A DNA stretch of 64,000 nt. Source: Archangiaceae bacterium (GTDB lineage: Bacteria > Myxococcota > Myxococcia > Myxococcales > Myxococcaceae). The position numbers were made by a program, and so were the translations under genes. Shown here in pieces: positions 44,364 to 52,575 of this stretch (its first letter is position 1; each line of letters begins with the position of its first letter). The stretch lies in assembly GCA_016714225.1 (NCBI GenBank), contig JADJNS010000008.1, forward strand, positions 62,001-126,000. Reading direction: 5' to 3'. The notes beneath the pieces were generated by a model. The model ran no database searches and was not told where the DNA came from. It was given only the letters and a program-made list of their open reading frames with translations.

Positions 44364-46771
44364 TTCACCCTCCGTTTGATGCGGGCATCCTCGACGCCGA
44401 TGGCGACCGCCATCTTCGAGGGGTTCTCACAGAAGGCCCGCACTTCGCTGGTGACGTTGCCGCACAGCGGGTTGCCCGCCAGCGCGTCGACGCACTGGCA
44501 CTTGCCTAGGTTGGGGCCGCCGGCGCCTGCCGCCGCGGTCTTGAGCTGGGTGAAGCAGTAGGTGCGGGCCACGTTGAAGTCGACGCTCTCTCCGCACGCC
44601 TTGGTGTCGCTGCGGAACACCTCGGCGCACGAGCAGGGCAGGCCCTCGCGAGAGGTGAGGGCGTCTTGAAACTTCTGCGCCCCGCGGCAGTAGCTCAAGA
44701 CCTGCGAGTCGACCACCCACTGGCCGTCGAGCAGCGTGCCGCACAGCTGGTCGTGCTTGCCGATCACGTTGCCGAACGAGTCGCGGTGGTCGGCGAGCAG
44801 GTCTTCGCAGCTGCAGAAGCCCTGCATGTAGCCGATCAGCGAATCACGCAGGGGGATGCCGGTCTCGACCCGGGTGGTGTTGCGCTTGAGCACGGTGAAG
44901 CCCGAGCCGCCCTTGGCGATGTAGTCGTTCACCGCCACCCGGTACGTGGTGAAGGTGTCGAGCGGCTGACCGTTGATGCTCACGTCGACGCCCGAGTGCG
45001 CCCAGCAGCGGCCGCCGCCCAGGCCGTCGTCGATGCACTGCCACGGCGCGCGGTTGTCGCGGTTGCCCGGGCAGTCTTTGCCGTTGTCGGCGCCGCTGCG
45101 GCTGGGGTCGCACGGGGTGCGCTGGTTGTTCAGCTGCACCTGGGCACAGTCCATCGTGAAGCGAATGCCCGAGACCTGCGCCTGGCTCACGCAGCCGCGC
45201 TCCGCCGAGCGCTCGGCGATGAAGTCGAGCATCTCCTGCATCTCGCCGCCGCTCAGGTACATCACGTTGATGGTGTTCTCGAAGGGGAACACGTTGAACA
45301 TCGACTCCTGGGTGAGCGGCCCGGCGTAGAGGTTGTCGCGAATGCCCAGCGAGTTGGTGACCGCCACCTCGGCCTCGACGCGCTTGCGCTTGCGCATCGA
45401 GTCGGCGCACAGGTTGCCGAGCGGGCTGTCGCCGCCGCTCGAGTTGTTGCGGCGGGCGATGTCGCGCGGCGCGTAGCCGAACAGCGAGGTGAGGTTCAGC
45501 GACACGTCGAGGCCCACCACGTACGGCAGCAGCAGCTGGGTGGTGTCGGGGTCTTCGAGGCGCGTGCACTCGGCGATGCCGGCGCGCACCTGCGGGTCGG
45601 CCGCGAACGCGCCCGGCGCCCAGAACTTCTCGGTGTAGTAGCGGTGCAGCGCCTCGTTGCACCACAGGCTGTCGACCGGGAACACGCGGTAGTCGTGGCT
45701 CACCACCTCGGCCATCTCGGTGGCGCCTTCCTTGGGCGGCATCTGCACCACCACGTCGAGGCGGCCCAGGTACTTCGAGAAGGCGCCGCCGTGCGCGAGA
45801 ATCACCTGCCGGCCCGACGGGTCGACCAGCTTCTGCGGCGGGTTCAAGATGATGTGCAGGTGCCCACCGAGAATCAGGTCGACGCCGATCACGCCGGGTA
45901 TGAAGACGCGCACCACGGTGTTGGCCGCGCCTTCTTCGCCGAACCACTCGAGCACCTGCCACGGCTGGTAGCTGCGCTCGATGAACGACTTCGCGCGGCC
46001 GTACTCGTAGAAGGCCTCGTAGCCCTGAATCAGGTCTTGATCTTCGGTGAGGCCCGCGTGGCTGACGATCACCACCAGGTCGGTGAGCGGCTTGAGCAGC
46101 TCGACGTAGCCGCGCGCCGCCTCGTTCTGCTCGAGCGGGGTCACCTGCAGCGAGTTGCCGCCTTCGACGATCGAGTTGAGCGACCCCAGGTTCGCCATGC
46201 CGATGATGCCGACGCGAACGCCGCCGATGTTCTTGAGGGTGTACGGCTGGGTGTAGAGCGCGGTCTTGTTCGAGTCGAGCTGCTTGGGGTCGTCCCAGAA
46301 GTAGTTCGCCGCCAGAACGGGGAAGGTGGCGTTGTTCTTCGCCTGGTTGGTGAAGTTCAGGGCGCCCAAGTCGAACTCGTGGTTGCCGATCACCGCGGCG
46401 TCGACGTGCACCTGCGAGAGAAAGCGGTACTCGGCCTCACCCTTGTTGACGTTGAAGATCGGAGCGCCCTCGAACGAGTCGCCCGAGTCGAGGTGAATCA
46501 CGCGGTCGGCGTTCGCGCGCTCGCGCTTGATGAGCGAGGCCAGCCGGGTGACGCCACCGAACGGGCCCGCCTCGGGAATCAGGCCCAGGTCGGTGTCGGT
46601 CTTCAGCGGCGCGAAGTCGTACGGCAGCAGGCGCGAGTGAATGTCAGAGGTGTGCAGGAAGGTGAGGCGAACCTCCTGGCCCGACAGATCCGAGTCCTGC
46701 CCCGGCAGCAACGGGAAGCACGAGACGGCCAGCACACTCGAAGCGAACACGGCGAGCCGAAGCAGTCTCAC
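44360..46771 (-). CDS. 5'-nucleotidase/UshA-like metallophosphoesterase lipoprotein
   Basis: The enzyme family hydrolyses nucleotides, UDP-sugars or related phosphoesters outside the cell with two metal ions. The GTG at 46771 gives a lipoprotein signal (LAVFASSVLAVSC). The N-terminal phosphoesterase domain shows LTFLHTSDIHSRLLP, HLDSGDSFEGAPIF, VIGNHEFDLGALNF, VVIVSHAG and LGGHLHI, which together supply the usual metal ligands. The C-terminal nucleotidase domain (about 400-680) has NSLGIRDNLYAGPLTQE and NVFPFENTINVMYLSG. An additional Cys-rich tail of about 130 residues is not typical. The length is 803 residues against about 550 for UshA. Stop and next start overlap as ATGA. Confidence 0.85.
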   Translation of the reverse strand: MRLLRLAVFASSVLAVSCFPLLPGQDSDLSGQEVRLTFLHTSDIHSRLLPYDFAPLKTDTDLGLIPEAGPFGGVTRLASLIKRERANADRVIHLDSGDSFEGAPIFNVNKGEAEYRFLSQVHVDAAVIGNHEFDLGALNFTNQAKNNATFPVLAANYFWDDPKQLDSNKTALYTQPYTLKNIGGVRVGIIGMANLGSLNSIVEGGNSLQVTPLEQNEAARGYVELLKPLTDLVVIVSHAGLTEDQDLIQGYEAFYEYGRAKSFIERSYQPWQVLEWFGEEGAANTVVRVFIPGVIGVDLILGGHLHIILNPPQKLVDPSGRQVILAHGGAFSKYLGRLDVVVQMPPKEGATEMAEVVSHDYRVFPVDSLWCNEALHRYYTEKFWAPGAFAADPQVRAGIAECTRLEDPDTTQLLLPYVVGLDVSLNLTSLFGYAPRDIARRNNSSGGDSPLGNLCADSMRKRKRVEAEVAVTNSLGIRDNLYAGPLTQESMFNVFPFENTINVMYLSGGEMQEMLDFIAERSAERGCVSQAQVSGIRFTMDCAQVQLNNQRTPCDPSRSGADNGKDCPGNRDNRAPWQCIDDGLGGGRCWAHSGVDVSINGQPLDTFTTYRVAVNDYIAKGGSGFTVLKRNTTRVETGIPLRDSLIGYMQGFCSCEDLLADHRDSFGNVIGKHDQLCGTLLDGQWVVDSQVLSYCRGAQKFQDALTSREGLPCSCAEVFRSDTKACGESVDFNVARTYCFTQLKTAAAGAGGPNLGKCQCVDALAGNPLCGNVTSEVRAFCENPSKMAVAIGVEDARIKRRVK

Positions 46772-46821
46772 GGGGGCGAGACAAATACGCGCTGCGCGGC
46801 TTCTGGTAAAGGCCCGCCGCC

Positions 46822-47466
46822 ATGACGGTCAACGCGATCGAGGTCATCGAAGACTTCACTTCAACCGGCCGGTGTGACGAGGGGTTTTTGCAGGTTCGTC
46901 GGCTGAGGGTGCGCAACCGTCGAACCGACGGCTCGACCTCGCCCGTCTACCGGGTCGACGTGGTCGATCGGCCCCGGCTCGACGCGGTGGCGGTGCTGGT
47001 GGTCCGCGGCGCAGAGGTGCTGACCCGCATGAACCTGAGGCCCGCGGCCTACTTCCGCAAAGACAAAGAGCAGCCGCTGCCCGACGGGCGCTCGCACCTG
47101 TACTGCGAAGAGATCGTCGCCGGGCTGCTCGAGACCACCGACCATGGCGAGGCGGGCCTCAAGCACCGCGCCGCCGAAGAGGTGCGCGAAGAGGCCGGCA
47201 TCGTGGTGGCGCCAGCCGACATCGTGCTGCTGGGCCCGCCGTTCTTCGTCGCGCCGGGCATCGTGAGCGAGAAGATCTTCCTCTGCGCGGTCGAGGTGAC
47301 CGGCAAAGAGGTGGTCACCCCCGAAGGTGACGGCTCTCCGCTCGAAGAGTCGCCGCCCCCAAGGTGGCGCACCTTCGAGTCGCTGGCCGCCGCGATCGCC
47401 AGCGGTGAGGTTCAAGACGCCAAGACCGAGCTCGCGCTGCACCGCTGGCTGGCGCGCCAACGCTGA
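46822..47466 (+). CDS. Nudix hydrolase
   Basis: Nudix enzymes cleave nucleoside diphosphates linked to another group, often ADP-ribose. The 214-residue protein has an N-terminal beta domain (about 1-60) like that of ADP-ribose pyrophosphatases, and a Nudix box around residues 101-129 ending AAEEVREEAGI. The box is slightly unusual: the canonical Arg before Glu-Val is Glu, and the gap between the first Gly and the helix is longer than normal. The metal-binding Glu pair is retained. The substrate is unknown. It is divergent from the 5'-nucleotidase-like gene with 50 bases between, which makes a shared role in nucleotide turnover possible. Confidence 0.82.
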   Translation: MTVNAIEVIEDFTSTGRCDEGFLQVRRLRVRNRRTDGSTSPVYRVDVVDRPRLDAVAVLVVRGAEVLTRMNLRPAAYFRKDKEQPLPDGRSHLYCEEIVAGLLETTDHGEAGLKHRAAEEVREEAGIVVAPADIVLLGPPFFVAPGIVSEKIFLCAVEVTGKEVVTPEGDGSPLEESPPPRWRTFESLAAAIASGEVQDAKTELALHRWLARQR

Positions 47467-47553
47467 AGCCGACGAGGCCGCAGCCGCAGCCGAACCCGAA
47501 TGCGACTGCGGCAGTCGAGCACGCGCTCTCCGGGGCATTGCGCCAGCGGGTCG

Positions 47554-47668
47554 AGACCCAAGCGATGCGAGGCGGACGCGAGGACCGCGCGGAGTGGGCG
47601 CAGTATGCCCATGAGCACGGACCGGAGCGTCCAACGAAGCAGCGCGCCGGGTATCGGCCCGCGCTAGA
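47554..47668 (+). repeat. Intergenic structured repeat element, copy 2
   Basis: The core at 47580-47668 matches 40648-40737 in sequence, spacing and position: it too sits between convergent genes, running up to and slightly into the stop codon at 47664. The hairpin reads TGGGC, a seven-base loop, then GCCCA (47595-47611). Compared with copy 1, one base pair has changed from C-G to G-C and the closing pair from T-G to T-A, so pairing is preserved while the bases differ. Confidence 0.6.
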
Positions 47669-49151
47669 AAGCTCCCAGCTCCTTCGCCGCGAGCAGGTAT
47701 TCGCCCAACCACGCGCCCTCGGCATCGATGCGCGCGGTCGACGAGATGCCCGCCAGCACTTCGAGCCCGCGCTCCTTCATGCCCACCGCCGCGAGCAGCC
47801 GCGCCGCCACCACGTTGTGCACGAACGGCTTCTGGCGCCGGGCGAACACTCCGGCGGCTTCGGGGTCCGACGTCGAGTCGTACAGCGCGCCGCTGCTGCC
47901 GAAGCTCTCGAGCATGCCTTGCGCGATGCGGTTGGCGGCCCAGGCGTACTGCACGTCGCCGGTCGCTTCGGCCAGGCGCGCGAAGCCCAGGCCCAGCGCC
48001 GCGGCGTCTGCGAGGAAGAACGTCTTCACCGCCTTGGGGTCGTGCTTCACCTGGCCGCGCGAGGTCAGGTGGGTGCGCACCAGCACGTTGGCGGCGCGCC
48101 GCGCGCGGTCGAGGTCTCCCGAGGCCACCAGCGCCGCCAGCGCCAGCCCGTTCTCCCGGGCATAGACGTGGGTGTCGACCCAGGGCAGCCCCAGCGCGCG
48201 GCGCTCGGGGTCGGCCTTCGCGTAGTACAGCTTGCCCTCGACGAAGCCCTGCTCGCGCTGGTGCGCGTTCAGATCGGCGTCCTGGTTCACGTAGAAGGTG
48301 CCGTCGGGCGCGGTGAGAAAGCCGGCGATGTAGCCGACGATGCCGCGCGAGGCGGCGCGAAAGTCGGCCCGCCCGCTGAACGCCGCTCCGAGCGCGTACG
48401 CCTCGAGGTTGGGCGCCTGGTAGGTCATCAGCTTCTCGTAGTGGGGGCTGTTCCAGTCTTCCGCTGCCGAGTACTGGTAGATGCCGCCCCACACCGGGTC
48501 GAGCAGGGCGCGCTGCTTCTCGAGCGTGTACAGCCCGCGCTGCGAGTTGCCGGCGGTGAGCTCCCACACCACGTTCATGCCGATCGGCACCTTGCGCTTG
48601 AGGCCCCAGCTGCCGTCGCGCTCGTCCCAGAAGAAGTCGAGCCGCTCGAGCGCGTGCTTCACCGCGCCGCCCAGCGCGTTCACCGCGATGCCCGGCGCTT
48701 CGTCGTCGCTGCCCGTGGCGCGCGCCGCCGCGCCGTCGAGCCGGCCCAGCTGCTCGAGCAGCCGCTCGGGCGGCAGGTAGCCGCGAAACTTGCCCAGCTC
48801 TTGCGCGTCGGGGCTGAGCACGATGGTGGCGGGCCAGCCCCACTCGCCGTAGCGCTCGGCGAGATCCGGCCGGGCGTCGATGTCGACCTTCACCGCCACG
48901 AAGCGCTTCTCGAGGGCCTCGAGCACCCGCGGGTCGCGGTAGGTCGTGTCGTCCATCACGTGGCACCAGTGGCACCACTCGGCCGCGCAGTCGACCAGCA
49001 GGTAGCGCCCCTCGCTGCGCGCCCGCTCGAAGGTCTCGGCTTCCCAAGGTTGCCAGTCGACGCTGCCCCGGTCGGCGCGCCGCGCCTTGGCCGCGCCCGC
49101 GCACGAGAGCAGGGTGCAGGCGAGCACCAGCCGCAGCGTGCCGCGCGCCAT
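47664..49151 (-). CDS. Thioredoxin-fold DUF255/YyaL-type lipoprotein
   Basis: The ATG at 49151 gives a lipoprotein-like signal (LRLVLACTLLSC). Residues about 30-150 form a thioredoxin-like domain with the DUF255 signature LVDCAAEWCHWCHVMDDTTY, keeping the Cys-His-Trp-Cys pair. The remaining 340 residues are alpha-helical with repeats like those of the (alpha/alpha)6 barrel found in YyaL and N-acylglucosamine epimerase-type proteins (DPVWGGIYQYSAAEDW, EKLMTYQAPNLEAY, FYVNQDADL). The biochemical role of the family is not settled; a redox or sugar-related function is possible. The gene lies five bases after the MFS transporter, so the two are translationally linked. Confidence 0.8.
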   Translation of the reverse strand: MARGTLRLVLACTLLSCAGAAKARRADRGSVDWQPWEAETFERARSEGRYLLVDCAAEWCHWCHVMDDTTYRDPRVLEALEKRFVAVKVDIDARPDLAERYGEWGWPATIVLSPDAQELGKFRGYLPPERLLEQLGRLDGAAARATGSDDEAPGIAVNALGGAVKHALERLDFFWDERDGSWGLKRKVPIGMNVVWELTAGNSQRGLYTLEKQRALLDPVWGGIYQYSAAEDWNSPHYEKLMTYQAPNLEAYALGAAFSGRADFRAASRGIVGYIAGFLTAPDGTFYVNQDADLNAHQREQGFVEGKLYYAKADPERRALGLPWVDTHVYARENGLALAALVASGDLDRARRAANVLVRTHLTSRGQVKHDPKAVKTFFLADAAALGLGFARLAEATGDVQYAWAANRIAQGMLESFGSSGALYDSTSDPEAAGVFARRQKPFVHNVVAARLLAAVGMKERGLEVLAGISSTARIDAEGAWLGEYLLAAKELGAF

Positions 49152-49156
49152 GGCCT

Positions 49157-50563
49157 TCAGTGACCCGGGGTCGAGCGGGGCAGCGCGTTCCAGATGCGCA
49201 GCATCACCAGAAAGCCCAGCACCGCCCACGGAATGGTGAGGTACTTCCACGCCTGCCAGCCGTAGTGCTCGGTGAGGCGGGGCACCAGCCAGCCAGCGAT
49301 GGGCGCCGCGGCGAGGTACTGCATGCCGTCGAACAGCCCGGCCGCGGTGGCTGCGCCCTTCTTGCCGCCGAAGTCCATCGAGGCGGCTCCGCCGATCATG
49401 CCGTGCGCGCCGTTGATGAAGAACGACAGCAGCATGATGCACGCCGCCGCACCGATGGGGCCGAGCGCCAGCACGTCAGAGAGCAGGAACAGGCCGAGGC
49501 ACGCGGTCATGCCGATGAAGCCCACCGCCACCACCGGCGCGCGCCGCGACGTGAAGACCCGGTCTGACGCCCAGCCGAGCACGAAGCCGCCGATGATGCC
49601 GGTCACCGCCATGCCGGTCGAGGTGAGCTGGTAGGCGAAGTCGGTCTTGCCCACGTGGTGCATCTCGCGCATGTACGCAGGCCACCAAGAGGTGTCGATG
49701 ATGCTGCGGCGCACGATGCCGATCATCATCGAGCCGACCGCGATGGTGAGCATCACCGGGTTGCTGAGCACCTTGAGGAAGATGCCGATGGCGCTGACCT
49801 TGCCCGTGCTCTCGCCGCCGCTCGCGTCGCCCGTCTCGACCCGGGGGTAGCCCGCGTCTTCCGGCTTCTCGACCACGAACAGCAGCACCAGCACGAACAT
49901 CACCGCCACGAACCCCGCGGGGATGAAGAAGGCCCACTGCCAGCCGAACCACGCCACCAAGAGCGGGCAGCCCGAGAACGAGAGAATCAGGCCGAAGCGA
50001 ATCAGCACGCCGAAGATCGCCGCGAAGGTGCCGCGCTCTTTGATGGGGAACCACTGGGCGTTGATCTTCACGATCGACAAGGCGCCGAACGACTGGAAGT
50101 AGCCGTTCACCGCCCAGGCGATGGCCATGGTCCACGCCAGGCTGGTGGCGTCGAAGCCGCCCGTGAACTGCGCCGCGGTGAGCACCGCCTTGTGGTCGGC
50201 CGACATCACCGCCGGCGCCATCACCAGCCAGCCGAACGCGCCGAAGACGAGGTTCATCACCACCACGCCGGCCGCGCCGATCAAGAATGCGCGCTTGCCG
50301 CCGATGCGATCGGCGATCGGCCCGTTCACCACCACCGAGACCCCGTACACGAACGGGAAGATGGTCTCGAAGATGCTGAGGTGCTCGGCCTTGGTCCACC
50401 CCAGCACCGCCATCATGTCGGTGGAGACGGCGGAGAAGTTGTACCGCGACATGTAGAAGAACGAGTACAGCAGCCCAACGAGAACCCAGTTCTGCGTGCG
50501 CCGGGCTCTGAACCCGGTGGGCAGCTCGGTCGGCGCGGAGGCAGTCGCGGCGGCGGCGGTCAT
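49157..50563 (-). CDS. MFS transporter, organophosphate:phosphate antiporter type (GlpT/UhpT-like)
   Basis: A 468-residue inner-membrane protein with 12 predicted membrane helices. Features of the organophosphate antiporter family are seen: YSFFYMSRYNFSAV in helix 1, FVYGVSVVVNGPIADRIGGK at the helix 2-3 loop (the MFS signature), the pair of Trp in WFGWQWAFFIPAG, and GWASDRVFTSRRAPVV in the second half. Members exchange glycerol-3-phosphate, hexose-6-phosphate or similar compounds for phosphate; the specificity cannot be told here. The five-base gap to the DUF255 gene suggests that the two handle related compounds. Confidence 0.85.
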   Translation of the reverse strand: MTAAAATASAPTELPTGFRARRTQNWVLVGLLYSFFYMSRYNFSAVSTDMMAVLGWTKAEHLSIFETIFPFVYGVSVVVNGPIADRIGGKRAFLIGAAGVVVMNLVFGAFGWLVMAPAVMSADHKAVLTAAQFTGGFDATSLAWTMAIAWAVNGYFQSFGALSIVKINAQWFPIKERGTFAAIFGVLIRFGLILSFSGCPLLVAWFGWQWAFFIPAGFVAVMFVLVLLFVVEKPEDAGYPRVETGDASGGESTGKVSAIGIFLKVLSNPVMLTIAVGSMMIGIVRRSIIDTSWWPAYMREMHHVGKTDFAYQLTSTGMAVTGIIGGFVLGWASDRVFTSRRAPVVAVGFIGMTACLGLFLLSDVLALGPIGAAACIMLLSFFINGAHGMIGGAASMDFGGKKGAATAAGLFDGMQYLAAAPIAGWLVPRLTEHYGWQAWKYLTIPWAVLGFLVMLRIWNALPRSTPGH

Positions 50564-50584
50564 GGCCGCGGCCTATAGCACCGC

Positions 50585-52090
50585 TCAGGCGACCTGCAGC
50601 ACCGCCACGCCCAGGTTGTCGCCCTTGCCGTCGCCGGCCAGCACCTGGCGCAGGGCGTAGGTGGCGATGTCGGCGGTGGCCTGCTCGGGCGTGGCGCTCT
50701 TTGCGAGCAACGTGCCGAGGTCACGGCGGGTCAGGTCTTCGTGGTACTCGGTGAACGGCCGCCCGGCGTCGATCGCCTTCTTGGCGCCGCTCAAGTTCGC
50801 GTCGAGCACGCCGTCGGTGATCGTCACCAGGTAGTCGCCCGGCTCGAGCGGCCAGCTCTCGAGGTGGTACGGCGGCGGGGTCTCGGTGCCGAGCCCGGCG
50901 TCGATCTGGTTGGCCCGCTCGATGCCGGCGTTGGGGCGCCCGGTCGCCTTGACCATCAGCGCCATGATGTTGTCCGTCTCGACGGCGTTCTTGAGACGCC
51001 CGTCGCGGCTGAAGTGCAGCACCTGCGAGTCGCCGCAGTTGATCACGTGCGCGACGCGATCGCGCACCACCACGCCCGAGAGCGTGGTGATCGACATCAC
51101 CTGGTGCTTCGCGTTGAGCTTCTGAATCTCCGAGTGGGCCCAGTCGGCGGCGTGACCCAGCGCCCGGTGCGGTTCGTGGCCCTCGTCGATCCACCGGGCG
51201 GCGTACTCGAGCGCCGAGGCGCCCAGCGCGCTCGCCGCGCCGTCCTTCCCGGGGACGTTGCCCATGCCGCCCGCCTGGTCGCAGGTGATGATGAACGAGG
51301 TGCGGCCGATGGCTCCGGCGCCCGCCGCGTCTTCGTTGTACGACTTGTAGTCGTGCCCCTTGTCGGTGAAGACCGCGGCGCGCGCGAACTGCCCTTGAAT
51401 CACCTCGACCCCGTCGGTCTCGGCGCCGCCGCTGCGGGTGAGGAGCAGGCCCTCGGGCCCGGGGCGCTGGGGGTGCACCAGCGCGGGGCCCGACAGTCGC
51501 TCGAGCAGCGCGGAGGCGGGGTTCGGCTGCTGCGCGTTCAGGCCCCGATCGGCGTGGCGCCGCGCCAGCCGGCTCAGCTGGGCGAGCGGGTCGAAGAGCT
51601 GCGCGTCGAGCCGCTGGCGCAGCGCGGGCGGCAGACCTTCGACCGCGCCGGTGTCGCGAATCGCCAGCACCTCATCGATGGCCAGCGCAGAGCGGGTGAG
51701 GGGGCCGAGCTCGCTCGGTTCGATCTTCCCGTCGGCGTAGAGCCCCTCGAGCTTGCCGAGCGCCTCTGAGCCGTGCGCGAGCGCGGGCTCATCGGCCACT
51801 CCCGGCAGGTTGAGCGGCAGCTGCTGGAGCGCGGCCAGCGTCTGGGCCACCTGTGAGCGCACCTGCGCGGCGGCGTCGACCCCCTGGGCCGGGGCTCCGA
51901 TTCGATACACGTCGACCGGCGCGGGCGGCGCCTGAACCGGCAGCACCACCGTCGGCGCGGGCTGCGCGACGGGAGCGACACCCCGCGCGGTGACCGGCGC
52001 TTGACCCCGGGGGGGCGGCCCCTGCGGAGGCGGGTACTGAATGGCAGGCCCGAAGCCCTGAGGAGGCAGCCTGCCGGCCCGGTCACTCAT
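50585..52090 (-). CDS. PP2C-type Ser/Thr phosphatase with a Pro-rich N-terminus
   Basis: The 501-residue protein begins with about 65 Pro/Gln/Ala-rich residues, then about 165 helical residues. The PPM/PP2C domain (about 235-501) has NEDAAGAG, the metal-site motif FIITCDQAGGMGN, CGDSQVLHFSRDG, ITDGVLDANL and GDGKGDNLGVAVL. The usual DGMGG motif reads DQAGG, but the metal-ligand Asp residues are kept. PP2C enzymes remove phosphate from Ser/Thr; this one could oppose kinases such as that at 10.4 kb. The start ATG overlaps the stop of the TPR-like gene (ATGA). Both proteins start MSDR. The long low-complexity N-terminus is unusual. Confidence 0.8.
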   Translation of the reverse strand: MSDRAGRLPPQGFGPAIQYPPPQGPPPRGQAPVTARGVAPVAQPAPTVVLPVQAPPAPVDVYRIGAPAQGVDAAAQVRSQVAQTLAALQQLPLNLPGVADEPALAHGSEALGKLEGLYADGKIEPSELGPLTRSALAIDEVLAIRDTGAVEGLPPALRQRLDAQLFDPLAQLSRLARRHADRGLNAQQPNPASALLERLSGPALVHPQRPGPEGLLLTRSGGAETDGVEVIQGQFARAAVFTDKGHDYKSYNEDAAGAGAIGRTSFIITCDQAGGMGNVPGKDGAASALGASALEYAARWIDEGHEPHRALGHAADWAHSEIQKLNAKHQVMSITTLSGVVVRDRVAHVINCGDSQVLHFSRDGRLKNAVETDNIMALMVKATGRPNAGIERANQIDAGLGTETPPPYHLESWPLEPGDYLVTITDGVLDANLSGAKKAIDAGRPFTEYHEDLTRRDLGTLLAKSATPEQATADIATYALRQVLAGDGKGDNLGVAVLQVA

Positions 52091-52449
52091 CGCCGCACCG
52101 CCTGCGCGCCGGTCTGAACCAGCGCGACCTGCAGCTGCAGGGCGAGGCGCAAGGTCTCGGAGTCGAGCACCGCCTCGCGGCCGAACAGGCGCTCGAGCGA
52201 CTGCAGCGCGGCGAAGCGATCTCCCTCGCCCGCCTCGGAGGCGGCGCGGCGCAGGGTGAACGCGGCGCGGTCGGGAAAGAGGCGCTCGAGCGCGGCGAAC
52301 ACCCGGCGGGCGAGCGGCAGGCGCCCCTGCTGGAAGGCGGCCTCGGCGGCCGCCACCAGCGGCTGCAGCTCGCTCAACGACAGGCCCGCGGCGTCGGCGA
52401 GGCCTTCTCCGGCGGCGAGGCGCTCCACGACCTGCTGGCGGTCACTCAT
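52087..52449 (-). CDS. Small TPR protein, similar in layout to type III secretion chaperones
   Basis: The ATG at 52449 starts a 120-residue all-helical protein. The pattern GLSLSELQPLVAAAEAAFQQ, GRLPLARRVFAALERLFPDR and AAFTLRRAASEAGEGD resembles the three-TPR layout of LcrH/SycD chaperones, which also are short and begin with a helix followed by a Tyr/Leu-rich TPR. The match is by pattern only. The stop overlaps the start of the phosphatase gene, so the TPR protein could be its partner or chaperone. No other secretion gene is near. The upstream region has a good -10 (TACAAT) just before the start codon. Confidence 0.55.
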   Translation of the reverse strand: MSDRQQVVERLAAGEGLADAAGLSLSELQPLVAAAEAAFQQGRLPLARRVFAALERLFPDRAAFTLRRAASEAGEGDRFAALQSLERLFGREAVLDSETLRLALQLQVALVQTGAQAVRR

Positions 52450-52456
52450 CTTCGCG

Positions 52457-52462
52457 ATTGTA
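52457..52462 (-). promoter_or_regulatory. Candidate -10 element of the TPR-phosphatase operon
   Basis: TACAAT on the minus strand (five of six matches to TATAAT) ends eight bases before the ATG at 52449. GTTACC with a 17-base spacer is a possible -35. The message would be leaderless. On the plus strand TAGAAT at 52558-52563 is placed in the same way before the divergent gene at 52576. Confidence 0.45.
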
Positions 52463-52575
52463 CGCAGCAGTGTGACCCCGGTAACCGCGTCACCAAAGGG
52501 CGCGTATTGACTCACCCCCAGCAGGCCCCTGGATGCGCGCGTTACAGCTTTGTGACATAGAATGCGCGTTCTCGC

